Shown in pieces: positions 6,866 to 14,698 of a stretch of 30,652 nt of DNA (its first letter is position 1; each line of letters opens with the position of its first letter). The DNA is from Candidatus Nomurabacteria bacterium (lineage in GTDB: Bacteria; Patescibacteriota; Minisyncoccia; Phycocordibacterales; CSBR16-119). The stretch covers positions 1 through 30,652 of the forward strand of contig SKGB01000036.1 of the NCBI GenBank assembly GCA_007117675.1, written 5' to 3'. The notes below the pieces were generated by a model. The model did no database searches. It saw only the letters and a program-made list of their open reading frames with translations, and was not told the origin of the DNA. The position numbers and the translations under genes were made by a program.

Positions 6866-8772
6866 GGTTCTTGAGGTTGGTATTGGGGGCTGATGTCAAA
6901 TATTTTTTGTTGATAATGTTTAATACCTTCTTTTGTTACTTGAATTGTGAGCAATGCACCCTCCATGGTTTCTTTTGAAAAATGTTGATCAAAAATTGCG
7001 TTACCTAGTGAGTAGGCAATAATTCCTCCGTTGTATTCTTCTATGTCTTGAATAACATGAGGGTGATGTCCAATGATAATGTCTGCCCCTGCATCGATTG
7101 AGCTTTTTGCAAGATTTTCTTGCCGTTGGTTATGTTCTACATATTCATCTCCCCAGTGGTAGGACACCACAAGAATATCACTTAAGGTTTTTGCTTTTTC
7201 AATAATGCTAATTCTGTTTACGTCTGATGCAAGGAGTTGTCCTGCTTGGTTTTCTTTTGCTTCCATCCAGTTTGGTCCAACATCGCTAAAGCCAAGAAAT
7301 CCTATTTTAACTCCACGTATTTCCATGATGACAGGTGTTTCAGCTTCTGTTTTGTTTTTGCCTGCACCGGTGAACAAGACGTTTGCGTTTGTAAGATGAG
7401 ACAAGGTATCTTCAAAAGCTTCTAAAGACCAGTCACCAACATGATTATTTGCAAAAGATACTATTGAGATACCATTCTTTTTAAGAGTTGTGGCTATGTG
7501 AGGTTCGAAACGAAACGAGTACTTACTTCCAACATTTCTTCCTTTGTCTGAAATAGGTCCCTCAAGATTTCCAAATACTATGTCTGATTTTTTGAATGTT
7601 GATGTGAGGTTTGAAAACAGTGAATCATAAGATCCATTAAAGTTTTTATATACAGAACTTTTTACACCTCTATCAAACATCATGTCTCCAATAAATGAAA
7701 GTGTAACATGGGAGGGTGTGTCCTGGTATCTTTGGTATAGTTCAGATTCATATGTTTGGTATGTGACACCGGATTTAACCGCTGAAAGTAACTTGCTGTA
7801 GTCTTCTATTCTGTTGTCTGTTCGAAGTACTATCAATGCTACAACTCTTTCTCCGTACCCTTCAAAGGGGAGTGAAAACAGGGCGACTCCCGTTCTTTTT
7901 GCCTTGCTTGTAAATCCTGTTTTTCCTCCATGGTAATTTTCATTTCCACTGTATCTGTTTGAGTTTTTCCACGTTCTACCTCCTTGGTTGTATTGAGTAA
8001 GTTTAGTTATTTCAAAAACAGTCGGATGGTTGTGGAACAGATATCGTGTTAGTTTGAGAAGATCTTGAACACTTGAAGTATTTTTTGATGAGAGTCCTGA
8101 CGGGTCATCAAAAATAGTATTTTCCATATATAAGCTTTGTGCTTTTTCGTTCATCTTTTTTATAAAAGCACTTCTTCCGACAGATTCTGCCAATACTTCA
8201 GACGCATCATTTGATGAAACAAGAAGAAGGGGGTAAAGAAGATCGGACACTTCAATCTTTTCATGCAAGCGAAGCTGTCCGCGACCTCCTTCTCCTTCTG
8301 TACCAAAAGCTTGGGCACTCACCTGAATTTGAGTTGTTGGTTGAATATCTTCAAGTGCTATCGAAGCAGTCATGAGTTTTGTGATAGATGCTATGGGTAG
8401 CACTTTTTCAGCATTTTGAGAAAAAAGTATTTGTCCAGTTTTCACATCTGCAACAAGATAGGCTTCTGCTTGAATATTTGTAGGTGTTTTTTCTACGTCA
8501 ACAATAAGTTTTCCTGGTTCATGAAATAAATTCATTAAATCTTGAGAATCAAAATATTTTTGTGCAGAGTCTCCTTGTCTTGGTGTTTGTTTTACGTTTG
8601 TTAAGTTTACGGTTATTTTATCTATTTGGGAACCTATGTTCATCACAATAGTGCTTGCGTGACTTGTTTTGTCGAGTAAAAAACCAGCAAGCACAAAAGA
8701 AATAAAAATGGGTATAAGTAACCATTTTTTTGTATTTCTTTTCTTTGGTTTTCTGTAAAATAATTCATTCAT
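6859..8772 (-). CDS. Membrane-anchored D,D-carboxypeptidase (peptidase S11) fused to a CapA-like metallophosphoesterase
   Basis: A basic N-terminus and a hydrophobic segment (about 17-34) act as a signal anchor, so both domains should face outward. Residues about 100-330 are a PBP5/DacA-type peptidase: SITK (nucleophile S129, K132), SSN (186-188) and KTG (284-286), with the expected spacing. Such enzymes remove the terminal D-Ala of peptidoglycan stem peptides. Residues about 356-625 match the CapA family of calcineurin-like phosphoesterases: FIGDMMFDR (D363), GNLEGP (401-406), NNH (442-444), SYHWGDEY and GHHPHV. The CapA family is tied to poly-gamma-glutamate capsule synthesis, but the actual substrate here is unknown. 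The PBP5 C-terminal beta domain is absent and the CapA domain takes its place. It begins 6 nt after rnr on the same strand and has no Shine-Dalgarno. Confidence 0.9.
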   Translation of the reverse strand: MNELFYRKPKKRNTKKWLLIPIFISFVLAGFLLDKTSHASTIVMNIGSQIDKITVNLTNVKQTPRQGDSAQKYFDSQDLMNLFHEPGKLIVDVEKTPTNIQAEAYLVADVKTGQILFSQNAEKVLPIASITKLMTASIALEDIQPTTQIQVSAQAFGTEGEGGRGQLRLHEKIEVSDLLYPLLLVSSNDASEVLAESVGRSAFIKKMNEKAQSLYMENTIFDDPSGLSSKNTSSVQDLLKLTRYLFHNHPTVFEITKLTQYNQGGRTWKNSNRYSGNENYHGGKTGFTSKAKRTGVALFSLPFEGYGERVVALIVLRTDNRIEDYSKLLSAVKSGVTYQTYESELYQRYQDTPSHVTLSFIGDMMFDRGVKSSVYKNFNGSYDSLFSNLTSTFKKSDIVFGNLEGPISDKGRNVGSKYSFRFEPHIATTLKKNGISIVSFANNHVGDWSLEAFEDTLSHLTNANVLFTGAGKNKTEAETPVIMEIRGVKIGFLGFSDVGPNWMEAKENQAGQLLASDVNRISIIEKAKTLSDILVVSYHWGDEYVEHNQRQENLAKSSIDAGADIIIGHHPHVIQDIEEYNGGIIAYSLGNAIFDQHFSKETMEGALLTIQVTKEGIKHYQQKIFDISPQYQPQEPK

Positions 8773-8778
8773 AGTGGT

Positions 8779-10701
8779 TTATTTTTTCAAAACATAATCT
8801 ATGGTGTACTCTTCTAAATCAACAGACTTTACCTTGATTAAAACAGTGTCTCCTATTTTAAATTCTTTTCCATTTTTTTCACCTTTAATAACAAAATCAT
8901 TGGGATTAAAGATATATAAATCATCGTGAATATTTCGTAATGCAACCATTCCCTCTGCCTTACTTTCTTGTTCCTCAACATAAATTCCCCAGTTAGTGAT
9001 TCCTGTTACGTATCCTTTGAATACTTGTCCAATTCTGTCTGCCATGTATTCAACTTGTTTTATTTTGACGCTTTTTCGCTCTGCTTCCATAGCCTCTTTT
9101 TCTTGGGCGGAACAGTGCTCACATTGGTCTTCTAGTTGTTTTGCAGATATTTTAGCTAATGATTTTTTTTGCAAATAGGTTTGTAAAATTCTGTGGATCA
9201 TGAGGTCGGGATATCTTCGGATTGGAGAAGTGAAGTGTGTGTAAAAAGGGAAGGCTAATCCAAAATGACCTACGTTTTTTGTGGAGTAGCGTGCTTTTTG
9301 CATTGAGCGCACCATCATTGTTTGAAGTTGATTTTTTAGAGAGCTTTCAACTTCTGAAAAAAGTTTGTTAACTTCGACTGAATGTATCTGCCCTTTGTTA
9401 AGGGGCAGGGTATACCCTAGCATTTCAATATAGCGTACGAGGTCTTGTGTTTTTTCTTGTGTTGGTTTTTCGTGAATACGATATATAGACAATCTGGTTT
9501 TCTTTGGGTTTTCAAAACCACAGAATTTTGCAACATGCTGGTTTGCTAAAAGCATGAATTCTTCAATAAGCTTATGTACGTCTTGGCGTTCTTTTTTGTG
9601 AACAGCGATAGGTTTTCCTTTTTTATTAAGGGTAAATTTGACTTCCTCTGTTTCAAAAATAAGGGAACCTTCTTTGATGCGTTTTTTATTTAATTTTTTT
9701 GCAAGTATGTTTAGTGTCTCAAGTTCTGAAAAGAAGGTTCCTTTTTGAGAGTCAAGAACAGCTTGCGCTTCTTCGTAGGTAAATCTCTTATCAGAGTGAA
9801 TAAGTGTTTTTCCAAACCATTCATTCAAAACCTCACCTTGTTTGTTTAAGGTAAATATTGCAGAGAAGGCTCTCTTGTCTTCATTGGGTTTAAGGCTACA
9901 TAGGTCATTTGAAAGAATTTCGGGTAGCATGGGTATTGTCCTATCTACAAGATACACACTTGTGGCTCGCTTAAACGCTTCTTTATCGATTTCATCATCT
10001 TCTTGCACATAATGAGAAACATCTGCAATGTGAATTCCAACAGTGTATGTATTATCATTATTTATTTCAAAAGAAAGGGCGTCGTCGAAGTCTTTTGCAT
10101 CTTCTGGGTCAATAGTGAAGGTTGTGAGTCCGCGTAAATCTTTTCGCCACACCAGCTCATCTTTTATAAGATTTCTTGATAGTTTTTCTGCGGTTTTTTG
10201 AACTTTTGGTGGGAACTCCCAATCGAAACCTTTTTCAAGTGCAATTCCATGCATTTCGCTGTCGATATTTCCGGGCGTGCCAAGAACTTTTATAACCACA
10301 CCAAAGGGTGGTTGTTTTCTATTTTTCCAGTAATCAATTTTTACAAAAACTTTTTGTCCTGGTTTAGCGTGTTTTCTTTTGTTTGCAGGTATGGTAATTG
10401 CAAAAGGCATACGTGGGTCGTCTGTGTGGACAAACCAAATACCATTTTCTTGTACTATCTTTCCCGCAAAGCCACGCTTCGCTTCTTTGACAACTGAAAT
10501 TACTTCACCACTTATTTGGTTACTTCCTTGCTGTTTGCTTTGAAGGCAGATGGAAACAGTGTCTCTATTGAGTGCTGTTTTTAAGAATTGTGGTTTAATT
10601 TCTACTTTAGTGTTTAATTCTGGAACATACACGATTCCATTTCCTGATTTTGTAAGGGTAAGGTTCCCTGTATATATATTTTGTTTAGGTTTGTTTATCA
10701 T
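8779..10701 (-). CDS. rnr: Ribonuclease R (RNase II/RNB family 3'-5' exoribonuclease)
   Basis: This processive 3'-5' exoribonuclease degrades structured RNA, including rRNA and mRNA decay intermediates. N-terminal cold-shock/OB segments occupy about 1-150. The RNB catalytic domain follows with DPEDAKDFDDA (D198, D204, D206 and D207 as metal ligands), then YRIHEKP, YSTKNVGHFGLA and HFTSPIRRYPDLMIHR. A C-terminal S1 domain covers about 555-640 (GYVTGITNWGIYVEE). At 640 aa it is shorter than E. coli RNase R (about 810), with a reduced N-terminus; RNase II is an alternative name for this fold, but the set of domains favours RNase R. It is the first gene of a two-gene minus-strand unit with the carboxypeptidase/CapA fusion. 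Confidence 0.92.
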   Translation of the reverse strand: MINKPKQNIYTGNLTLTKSGNGIVYVPELNTKVEIKPQFLKTALNRDTVSICLQSKQQGSNQISGEVISVVKEAKRGFAGKIVQENGIWFVHTDDPRMPFAITIPANKRKHAKPGQKVFVKIDYWKNRKQPPFGVVIKVLGTPGNIDSEMHGIALEKGFDWEFPPKVQKTAEKLSRNLIKDELVWRKDLRGLTTFTIDPEDAKDFDDALSFEINNDNTYTVGIHIADVSHYVQEDDEIDKEAFKRATSVYLVDRTIPMLPEILSNDLCSLKPNEDKRAFSAIFTLNKQGEVLNEWFGKTLIHSDKRFTYEEAQAVLDSQKGTFFSELETLNILAKKLNKKRIKEGSLIFETEEVKFTLNKKGKPIAVHKKERQDVHKLIEEFMLLANQHVAKFCGFENPKKTRLSIYRIHEKPTQEKTQDLVRYIEMLGYTLPLNKGQIHSVEVNKLFSEVESSLKNQLQTMMVRSMQKARYSTKNVGHFGLAFPFYTHFTSPIRRYPDLMIHRILQTYLQKKSLAKISAKQLEDQCEHCSAQEKEAMEAERKSVKIKQVEYMADRIGQVFKGYVTGITNWGIYVEEQESKAEGMVALRNIHDDLYIFNPNDFVIKGEKNGKEFKIGDTVLIKVKSVDLEEYTIDYVLKK

Positions 10702-10711
10702 AAGTGTATTT

Positions 10712-10720
10712 ATTGTATCA
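10712..10720 (-). promoter_or_regulatory. Extended -10 promoter of rnr
   Basis: On the minus strand TACAAT (10717 to 10712) is preceded by TGA, giving an extended -10 (TGnTACAAT). No consensus -35 is visible. It ends 10 nt before the rnr ATG, so the 5' leader would be about 3-4 nt. Confidence 0.5.
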
Positions 10721-10764
10721 TGACTATTTTTAATACCGTGTTTATTTAAAAATATATAGTTGTA

Positions 10765-10793
10765 TTGACTTAGTTTCCCGCTTTTGCTATTAT
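10765..10793 (+). promoter_or_regulatory. rpsP promoter, leaderless geometry
   Basis: TTGACT (10765-10770), exactly 17 nt, and TATTAT (10788-10793) form a near-consensus promoter. The -10 ends 6 nt before the ATG at 10800, so the predicted +1 coincides with the A of the start codon. Confidence 0.85.
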
Positions 10794-10799
10794 CGTGCC

Positions 10800-11093
10800 A
10801 TGTTAAAAATCAGATTACAAAGAACGGGTCGCAGAAACCAAGCACAATTTCGTGTGGTTCTTACTGACTCAAAAAACGGCCCTAAAAGTGGAAGTTTCAA
10901 AGAAATTCTTGGTTCTTATGAGCCAAAAAGTGGCTCTGTGGAATTGAAAAAAGACAGAATTACTTACTGGCTTGGGGTAGGTGCGCAAACAAGTGGTACA
11001 GTGCATAATTTTCTTGTGGATCAGAAGGTTGTTGAAGGTTCAAAGAAGAATGTGCTTCCAAAGAAAACAAAACAAGTGAAAAAAGAAGACTAA
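10800..11093 (+). CDS. rpsP: 30S ribosomal protein S16
   Basis: S16 is a small-subunit protein needed for 30S assembly. The N-terminus MLKIRLQRTGRRNQAQFRVV is the S16 signature, followed by GSYEPKSG and a WLGVGAQTSGTV segment. It has 97 aa with a lysine-rich tail (KKTKQVKKED). It heads what is normally the rpsP - khpA - rimM - trmD cluster; here a terminator and a large secreted-protein gene follow at once. The predicted transcript starts at the ATG, consistent with the lack of a Shine-Dalgarno. Confidence 0.95.
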   Translation: MLKIRLQRTGRRNQAQFRVVLTDSKNGPKSGSFKEILGSYEPKSGSVELKKDRITYWLGVGAQTSGTVHNFLVDQKVVEGSKKNVLPKKTKQVKKED

Positions 11094-11114
11094 TCTTTTT
11101 CATGCAAGTTATAT

Positions 11115-11149
11115 AAAAAATCACAACCCACAGGTGTTGTGGTTTTTTT
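11115..11149 (+). terminator. Terminator after rpsP
   Basis: The stem AAAAAATCACAAC (11115-11127) pairs with GTTGTGGTTTTTT (one G-T pair) across a loop of about 8 nt and ends in a T run. It separates rpsP from the inserted secreted-protein gene. Confidence 0.85.
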
Positions 11150-11153
11150 GTTA

Positions 11154-11159
11154 TATACT
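11154..11159 (+). promoter_or_regulatory. -10 box of the 936-aa secreted protein gene
   Basis: TATACT at 11154-11159 ends 11 nt before the ATG at 11171. No good -35 is seen because the terminator occupies that region. The predicted leader is about 5 nt. Confidence 0.45.
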
Positions 11160-11170
11160 AAGTATGTATT

Positions 11171-13981
11171 ATGAAATCAAAAATTCTCAACATTAAAATA
11201 TTTTTTATTAGTAGTTTGGTCGTGATGTTTTTATTATCATTTTCAATGGTTTTTGGTCAAAAACTTCAAAACTTTGAAAATTTTACGCAGTATGCTGAGC
11301 TAGCACAAAGTTCTATGGCTTCAAGTCAAAGCCTTACTTCAATGGATGATATGTGGCAAGAATATTGTGTCGATATTTCTGAAGATGGCTCGATTATTAC
11401 AAATGGTGGTTTCGAGGAAGGGTTTCCTGAAAACACAGAGCTTTCTGTTGATCTGTACCCCTTTGTTTTTTGTAATTGGGAATTATCTCCACTTAATGTA
11501 ATTCCTTTGAGTTCTCTTGAAGACTCTGGTTTTCCTTTTGTGTTTTCAACATCTTCTTGGCCTTTGGATACTAGAGCTGTACTTTTAAATCTCACACAGC
11601 AGGCGAATGTGTTTGGTGGTCAAAATAATGTACACCAAGCTCATCCTTTTATTTCTTCTTATTTAGAAATTGGTTCGGGTAATTATGATTTTAATTTTAC
11701 TTACTCTGCTATAAACTCGGCTGGTTTGACAGGTATAGAAAACTTTGGCTTTGCTGTACTTTTACTTAATACTGAACAGATGGATGCCTTAAGGGCTTAC
11801 TCTCATAATGACATTTATAATCTTGACGCTTCGCAAGCTATATTTGGTGATTATGATTATCAATATGATGATGTACTTAACTTTTTTACTGTAAATCTTG
11901 CTATGGATGATGAGCAGTTTATATATCTTTCTGAGACTAATGATTTTTCTATTTCTTCAGAGTATGAATCATTTGTTGAGCAGTTTGTTATAGAGGGTTC
12001 TTACGAACATCTTGTGGTGATGCCTTTAGGGTACGGTCCAGATTTTGATATGAACCCCGGGAGTCCAGTAAGTCTTTTTTTGTCTATCGATGATGTTTCT
12101 CTGACACCTAACATTTTTGGTTGCACAGACCCAGTTGCTGTTAATTTTGATTCACAAGCAAACCAAGATGATGGTTCTTGTGACTATTATGGGTATCTTT
12201 TGAAAAACATAACACAAGGGGCAAATCAGTCCTCTGACAATGTTTCTCTTTCTGGAGACGGAACAGTTCTAGTTTTTGATTCTCTTGCAACAAATCTTGT
12301 GTCTGGTGACACAAACAATCAAAGAGATATATTTATGGCGCAATATAATTCTTTGACTGACACATATGTTGTTTCTAAAATTTCTCAAGGATACAATGGG
12401 GGCCAATCAAATGGTGAATCTCGGCGACCTCATATATCTACAAATGGTCAGTATATTGTATTTGAGTCACGTGCAAGCAATCTTGTAGAAGGTGTGAGTG
12501 TTAACTCTATGCACTATCATGTGTATTTGTATGATGTTGCTTCTAATTCGTTTGAGCTTCTGAGTCAAAATGAGAACAATATTGTAGCAAATCAAAATTC
12601 TGAACGTCCTCGTGTCTCAAGTGATGGTGAATATGTTGTGTTTGAGTCAAGGGCGACCAACCTGACAGAAGATGCTTTAATTGCTCAACGTAATATTTTT
12701 AGAGTAGACAGATTCTCTGATACCATTACTCTTGTCTCAAAAAATGCTCAAAATGAACCTGCAAATGGGAATTCTTTTAATCCCGACATTTCATCTTCTG
12801 TGCAAAAAATTGTATTTGAGTCGGAGGCAACAAATTTGGTTGCAAATACAAGTTCTGCTGTAAGAAACGTGTTTTTAAAAAATGTTTTGGCTGGTGAAAT
12901 AACTCTGGTTTCAGAGCAAAACAGTAATATATCTTTTGGTTCAAATTTAGTTTCTTTAGTACCCAGAGTATCTAATGATGGTGAAAATGTCGTTTTTAGT
13001 TCAAACGTAACTGACTTAGTGGAGGGTTTGATTGTGGGTGGTAACAATAACAGAAACATTTTTTTGTACTCTGTTACTGAATTAGTTAATGATTTGATAA
13101 CATTTAATAGTGGTGGTGGTTTTTCTAATAATAATTCAAATAATCCTGACATTTCAGCTAACGGCTTGATTGTGTTTGACTCTAATGCAACAAATCTCGT
13201 TGTTTCAGATGATGTTCAGTTGCCTATTAATAATGTATTTTTGTATGAACAAGGTTCAGTGCGCCAACTTTCTGTTGACCAGGAAACAGGGCCTGGTTTA
13301 CAAGCTTCTCAAAATCCAGCAATATCAGATAATGGAAGACACGTTGCCTTTTTATCAAACGCTCAAAATTTTCCAGGTGGAAATAGTTCAATAACTAATG
13401 TTTATGTTGTTTCGTTGCAGGATTTTGAGGAATGTGATCTGCCTTATGATTTAAATAATGACGGAGTGGTAAATATTCAGGATTTTAATCTATTCTTGTC
13501 TAGTTTTGGAACTTTTTGTGAGAATAATGTTGAGTGTCCTTATGATTTAAATAATGACGGAGTGGTAAATATTGTCGACTTGAGTCTATTGTTAGCTGCT
13601 TTTGGTGATTCGTGTGTTGATATTAATAACTCTATAGATTCTCTGGGGATGGTGGATGTTAATCAAGGTGTTAATTATAATATTTCTCAGTACGTAGAAA
13701 GAAGTCCTCAAGATAAAAATACCTTGATGTTGGTAACAGAAATTACTGGTATAAGAAATAGTTCAAACATCTCTTTGAATTCTTACATTTCAAATTCTTT
13801 TTTTACTCCTCGTTTTTCTAATAGTTCTAAAATTCGTTTAGATAACAGAAGACAAGATTATGTTATTGAAAATCTGCGTCCACGCGAGACTGTTCGTATC
13901 TATAGTAATGTTTTAATCCCTTCAGAGTTTTGTCGAGAACCTTTGTTTTCAAAAACAGAACTTTCTGTGTTCTGTGAATAA
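11171..13981 (+). CDS. Secreted seven-blade propeller protein with a two-repeat dockerin-like module
   Basis: Function is not known. A signal peptide (1-30, hydrophobic core FFISSLVVMFLLSFSMVFG) predicts export. Residues about 45-315 are an Asp/Ser-rich beta-type domain. At 317-342 lies a GCTDPxAxNFxxxAxxDDGSC motif, a cysteine-paired calcium-type loop seen in exported bacterial proteins. Residues about 350-750 hold seven repeats of about 58 residues with the pattern PxISxDGxxVxFxSxAxNL and an NVFLY-like strand, best read as a TolB/PD40-like seven-bladed propeller. Two EF-hand-like loops follow (DLNNDGVVNIQDF from D760, DLNNDGVVNIVDL from D792), the duplicated loop of type I dockerins. About 110 unrecognised residues close the protein. 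It lies between rpsP and khpA with its own -10 box and is lower in GC than the 211-aa cargo gene. Its C-terminal architecture matches the protease at 27445. Confidence 0.8.
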   Translation: MKSKILNIKIFFISSLVVMFLLSFSMVFGQKLQNFENFTQYAELAQSSMASSQSLTSMDDMWQEYCVDISEDGSIITNGGFEEGFPENTELSVDLYPFVFCNWELSPLNVIPLSSLEDSGFPFVFSTSSWPLDTRAVLLNLTQQANVFGGQNNVHQAHPFISSYLEIGSGNYDFNFTYSAINSAGLTGIENFGFAVLLLNTEQMDALRAYSHNDIYNLDASQAIFGDYDYQYDDVLNFFTVNLAMDDEQFIYLSETNDFSISSEYESFVEQFVIEGSYEHLVVMPLGYGPDFDMNPGSPVSLFLSIDDVSLTPNIFGCTDPVAVNFDSQANQDDGSCDYYGYLLKNITQGANQSSDNVSLSGDGTVLVFDSLATNLVSGDTNNQRDIFMAQYNSLTDTYVVSKISQGYNGGQSNGESRRPHISTNGQYIVFESRASNLVEGVSVNSMHYHVYLYDVASNSFELLSQNENNIVANQNSERPRVSSDGEYVVFESRATNLTEDALIAQRNIFRVDRFSDTITLVSKNAQNEPANGNSFNPDISSSVQKIVFESEATNLVANTSSAVRNVFLKNVLAGEITLVSEQNSNISFGSNLVSLVPRVSNDGENVVFSSNVTDLVEGLIVGGNNNRNIFLYSVTELVNDLITFNSGGGFSNNNSNNPDISANGLIVFDSNATNLVVSDDVQLPINNVFLYEQGSVRQLSVDQETGPGLQASQNPAISDNGRHVAFLSNAQNFPGGNSSITNVYVVSLQDFEECDLPYDLNNDGVVNIQDFNLFLSSFGTFCENNVECPYDLNNDGVVNIVDLSLLLAAFGDSCVDINNSIDSLGMVDVNQGVNYNISQYVERSPQDKNTLMLVTEITGIRNSSNISLNSYISNSFFTPRFSNSSKIRLDNRRQDYVIENLRPRETVRIYSNVLIPSEFCREPLFSKTELSVFCE
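13442..13573 (+). repeat. Perfect 36-nt direct repeat encoding the dockerin-like loops
   Basis: A 36-nt segment at 13442-13477 recurs without change at 13538-13573, a 96-nt (32-codon) period. Each copy encodes PYDLNNDGVVNI. Identity at synonymous sites points to recent duplication or gene conversion. Confidence 0.9.
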
Positions 13982-13996
13982 CTACCAAGTTTTCTC

Positions 13997-14025
13997 TTGT
14001 GACTCAAAACATAAAAAGTTATAAT
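13997..14025 (+). promoter_or_regulatory. khpA promoter
   Basis: TTGTGA (13997-14002), 17 nt and a consensus TATAAT (14020-14025). The predicted start near 14032 gives a leader of about 58 nt, longer than for most genes here. A second, weaker candidate nearer the ATG is TTGTAA at 14055-14060. Confidence 0.65.
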
Positions 14026-14089
14026 TAAAAAACACAGATGTTAGTCGGACACTGTTGTAAAACTTAATAGGTTTTGATAAAAGATTGAC

Positions 14090-14410
14090 ATGAATAACGA
14101 CCAAGAATTTCTTTCTTTTGTTGTAAAGTCTCTAGTAGACAATCCTAGTGATGTTCAAATCGACCGAAAAGTAGATGAAATGGGAGTACTTCTCACTTTG
14201 TCTATTAATCCGGCAGATATGGGAAAAATCATCGGACGGCAAGGAAATACTGCGAAAGCAATTCGAACACTCTTGCGAGTGATTGGAATGAAAAATAATT
14301 CACGAGTTAATCTTAAGATTAATGAACCAGAAGGGGGTCAAATGTCTGCTCCAGCTTCTGCTGTTGCTGCTGATGTTGATGCTGCAATGGAAGATCTTAA
14401 GAACATTTAA
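14090..14410 (+). CDS. khpA: KH-domain RNA-binding protein KhpA (YlqC family)
   Basis: This is a small single-KH RNA-binding protein; in other bacteria KhpA pairs with KhpB/Jag and affects cell division and RNA metabolism. The KH core includes MGKIIGRQGNTAKAIRTLL with the RNA-binding GxxG loop at G49-G52. The 106 residues exceed the usual 75-85 because of an Ala/Asp-rich C-terminal tail (SAPASAVAADVDAAMED). The gene normally sits between rpsP and rimM/trmD; here foreign-looking genes lie on both sides, and rimM is missing from the cluster. It has its own promoter and terminator. Confidence 0.92.
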   Translation: MNNDQEFLSFVVKSLVDNPSDVQIDRKVDEMGVLLTLSINPADMGKIIGRQGNTAKAIRTLLRVIGMKNNSRVNLKINEPEGGQMSAPASAVAADVDAAMEDLKNI

Positions 14411-14447
14411 TACAACATAAAAATTGTATCTACCTATCCAAAAACAC

Positions 14448-14487
14448 GAAAACCACTCTGTCGCTTACAAGCGTAGGGTGGTTTTTT
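14448..14487 (+). terminator. Terminator after khpA
   Basis: AACCACTC pairs with GGGTGGTT through one G-T pair, with an inner CGCTT/AGCG stem, followed by TTTTTT. A clear intrinsic terminator isolates khpA from the cargo gene downstream. Confidence 0.85.
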
Positions 14488-14501
14488 GTTTATAATATAT
14501 A

Positions 14502-14530
14502 TTGACAAATATATTTAAATAGTGTATTAT
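14502..14530 (+). promoter_or_regulatory. Consensus promoter of the GC-rich 211-aa gene
   Basis: A perfect -35 TTGACA (14502-14507), a 17-nt spacer and TATTAT (14525-14530). Predicted start near 14537, leaving a leader of about 160 nt, the longest of the plus-strand accessory genes. This is among the strongest promoters in the window by sequence. Confidence 0.85.
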
Positions 14531-14572
14531 GTATATTATAAAAAGTTCTTTTAAAACTTGCGAAATATACGA

Positions 14573-14626
14573 ATGGTCATAGCTATAAGCTTCTTTTGGA
14601 AAAAGGCGGTTTATAGCTATGACCAT
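14573..14626. repeat. 16-bp perfect inverted repeat in the leader
   Basis: ATGGTCATAGCTATAA at 14573-14588 is perfectly complementary to 14611-14626, separated by 22 nt. As RNA it makes a stable hairpin; as DNA it could also be a dyad operator. It has no T run, so it is not a terminator. Confidence 0.9.
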
Positions 14627-14683
14627 ATCGGTCATGGTTCCTTCTCGGAGTAGAGAAATCTAAAACGGGCAAATTAGCCCAAT

Positions 14684-14690
14684 AGGGAGA
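14684..14690 (+). promoter_or_regulatory. Shine-Dalgarno of the 211-aa gene
   Basis: AGGGAGA at 14684-14690 includes GGAG, 9 nt before the ATG at 14699. It is the only clear Shine-Dalgarno found ahead of a gene here and fixes the start codon. Confidence 0.75.
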
Positions 14691-14698
14691 AACAAATC

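Larger units (their letters stand above)
14537..14698 (+). ncRNA. Structured 5' leader of the 211-aa gene, candidate cis-regulatory RNA
   Basis: The leader contains a perfect 16-bp inverted repeat (14573-14588 with 14611-14626) around a 22-nt loop. Two smaller hairpins follow: TTCTC (14642-14646) with GAGAA (14653-14657), and GGGC (14667-14670) with GCCC (14677-14680). ATGACC (14619-14624) can also pair with GGTCAT (14630-14635), giving an alternative to the long stem. CCC (14678-14680) could instead pair with the GGG of the Shine-Dalgarno (14685-14687). Mutually exclusive pairings suggest regulation, but no known riboswitch class is recognised and no ligand can be proposed. Confidence 0.5.

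Noticed and set aside
7495..7515. GGTTCGAAAC resembling a tRNA T-loop
   Set aside because: It lies within the CapA domain coding sequence and no cloverleaf can be formed around it.
11326..11595. Antisense open frames within gyrB, smc, rpoB, rpoC and the secreted-protein gene
   Set aside because: All lie opposite well-supported genes, have no promoter or recognisable domain, and show low-complexity or Ser/Phe-rich translations typical of shadow frames.
12119..12200. GCTDPxA...DDGSC motif as evidence of recent transfer from Bacteroidota
   Set aside because: The motif is widespread in exported proteins of several phyla, and local base composition matches the rest of the gene, so no donor can be inferred.
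14605..14640. Resemblance of AGCTATGACCAT to the lacZ-alpha/reverse-primer site of cloning vectors
   Set aside because: Only about 12 bases match; the flanks differ and the segment is explained as one arm of a perfect inverted repeat. Coincidence is more likely than vector contamination.
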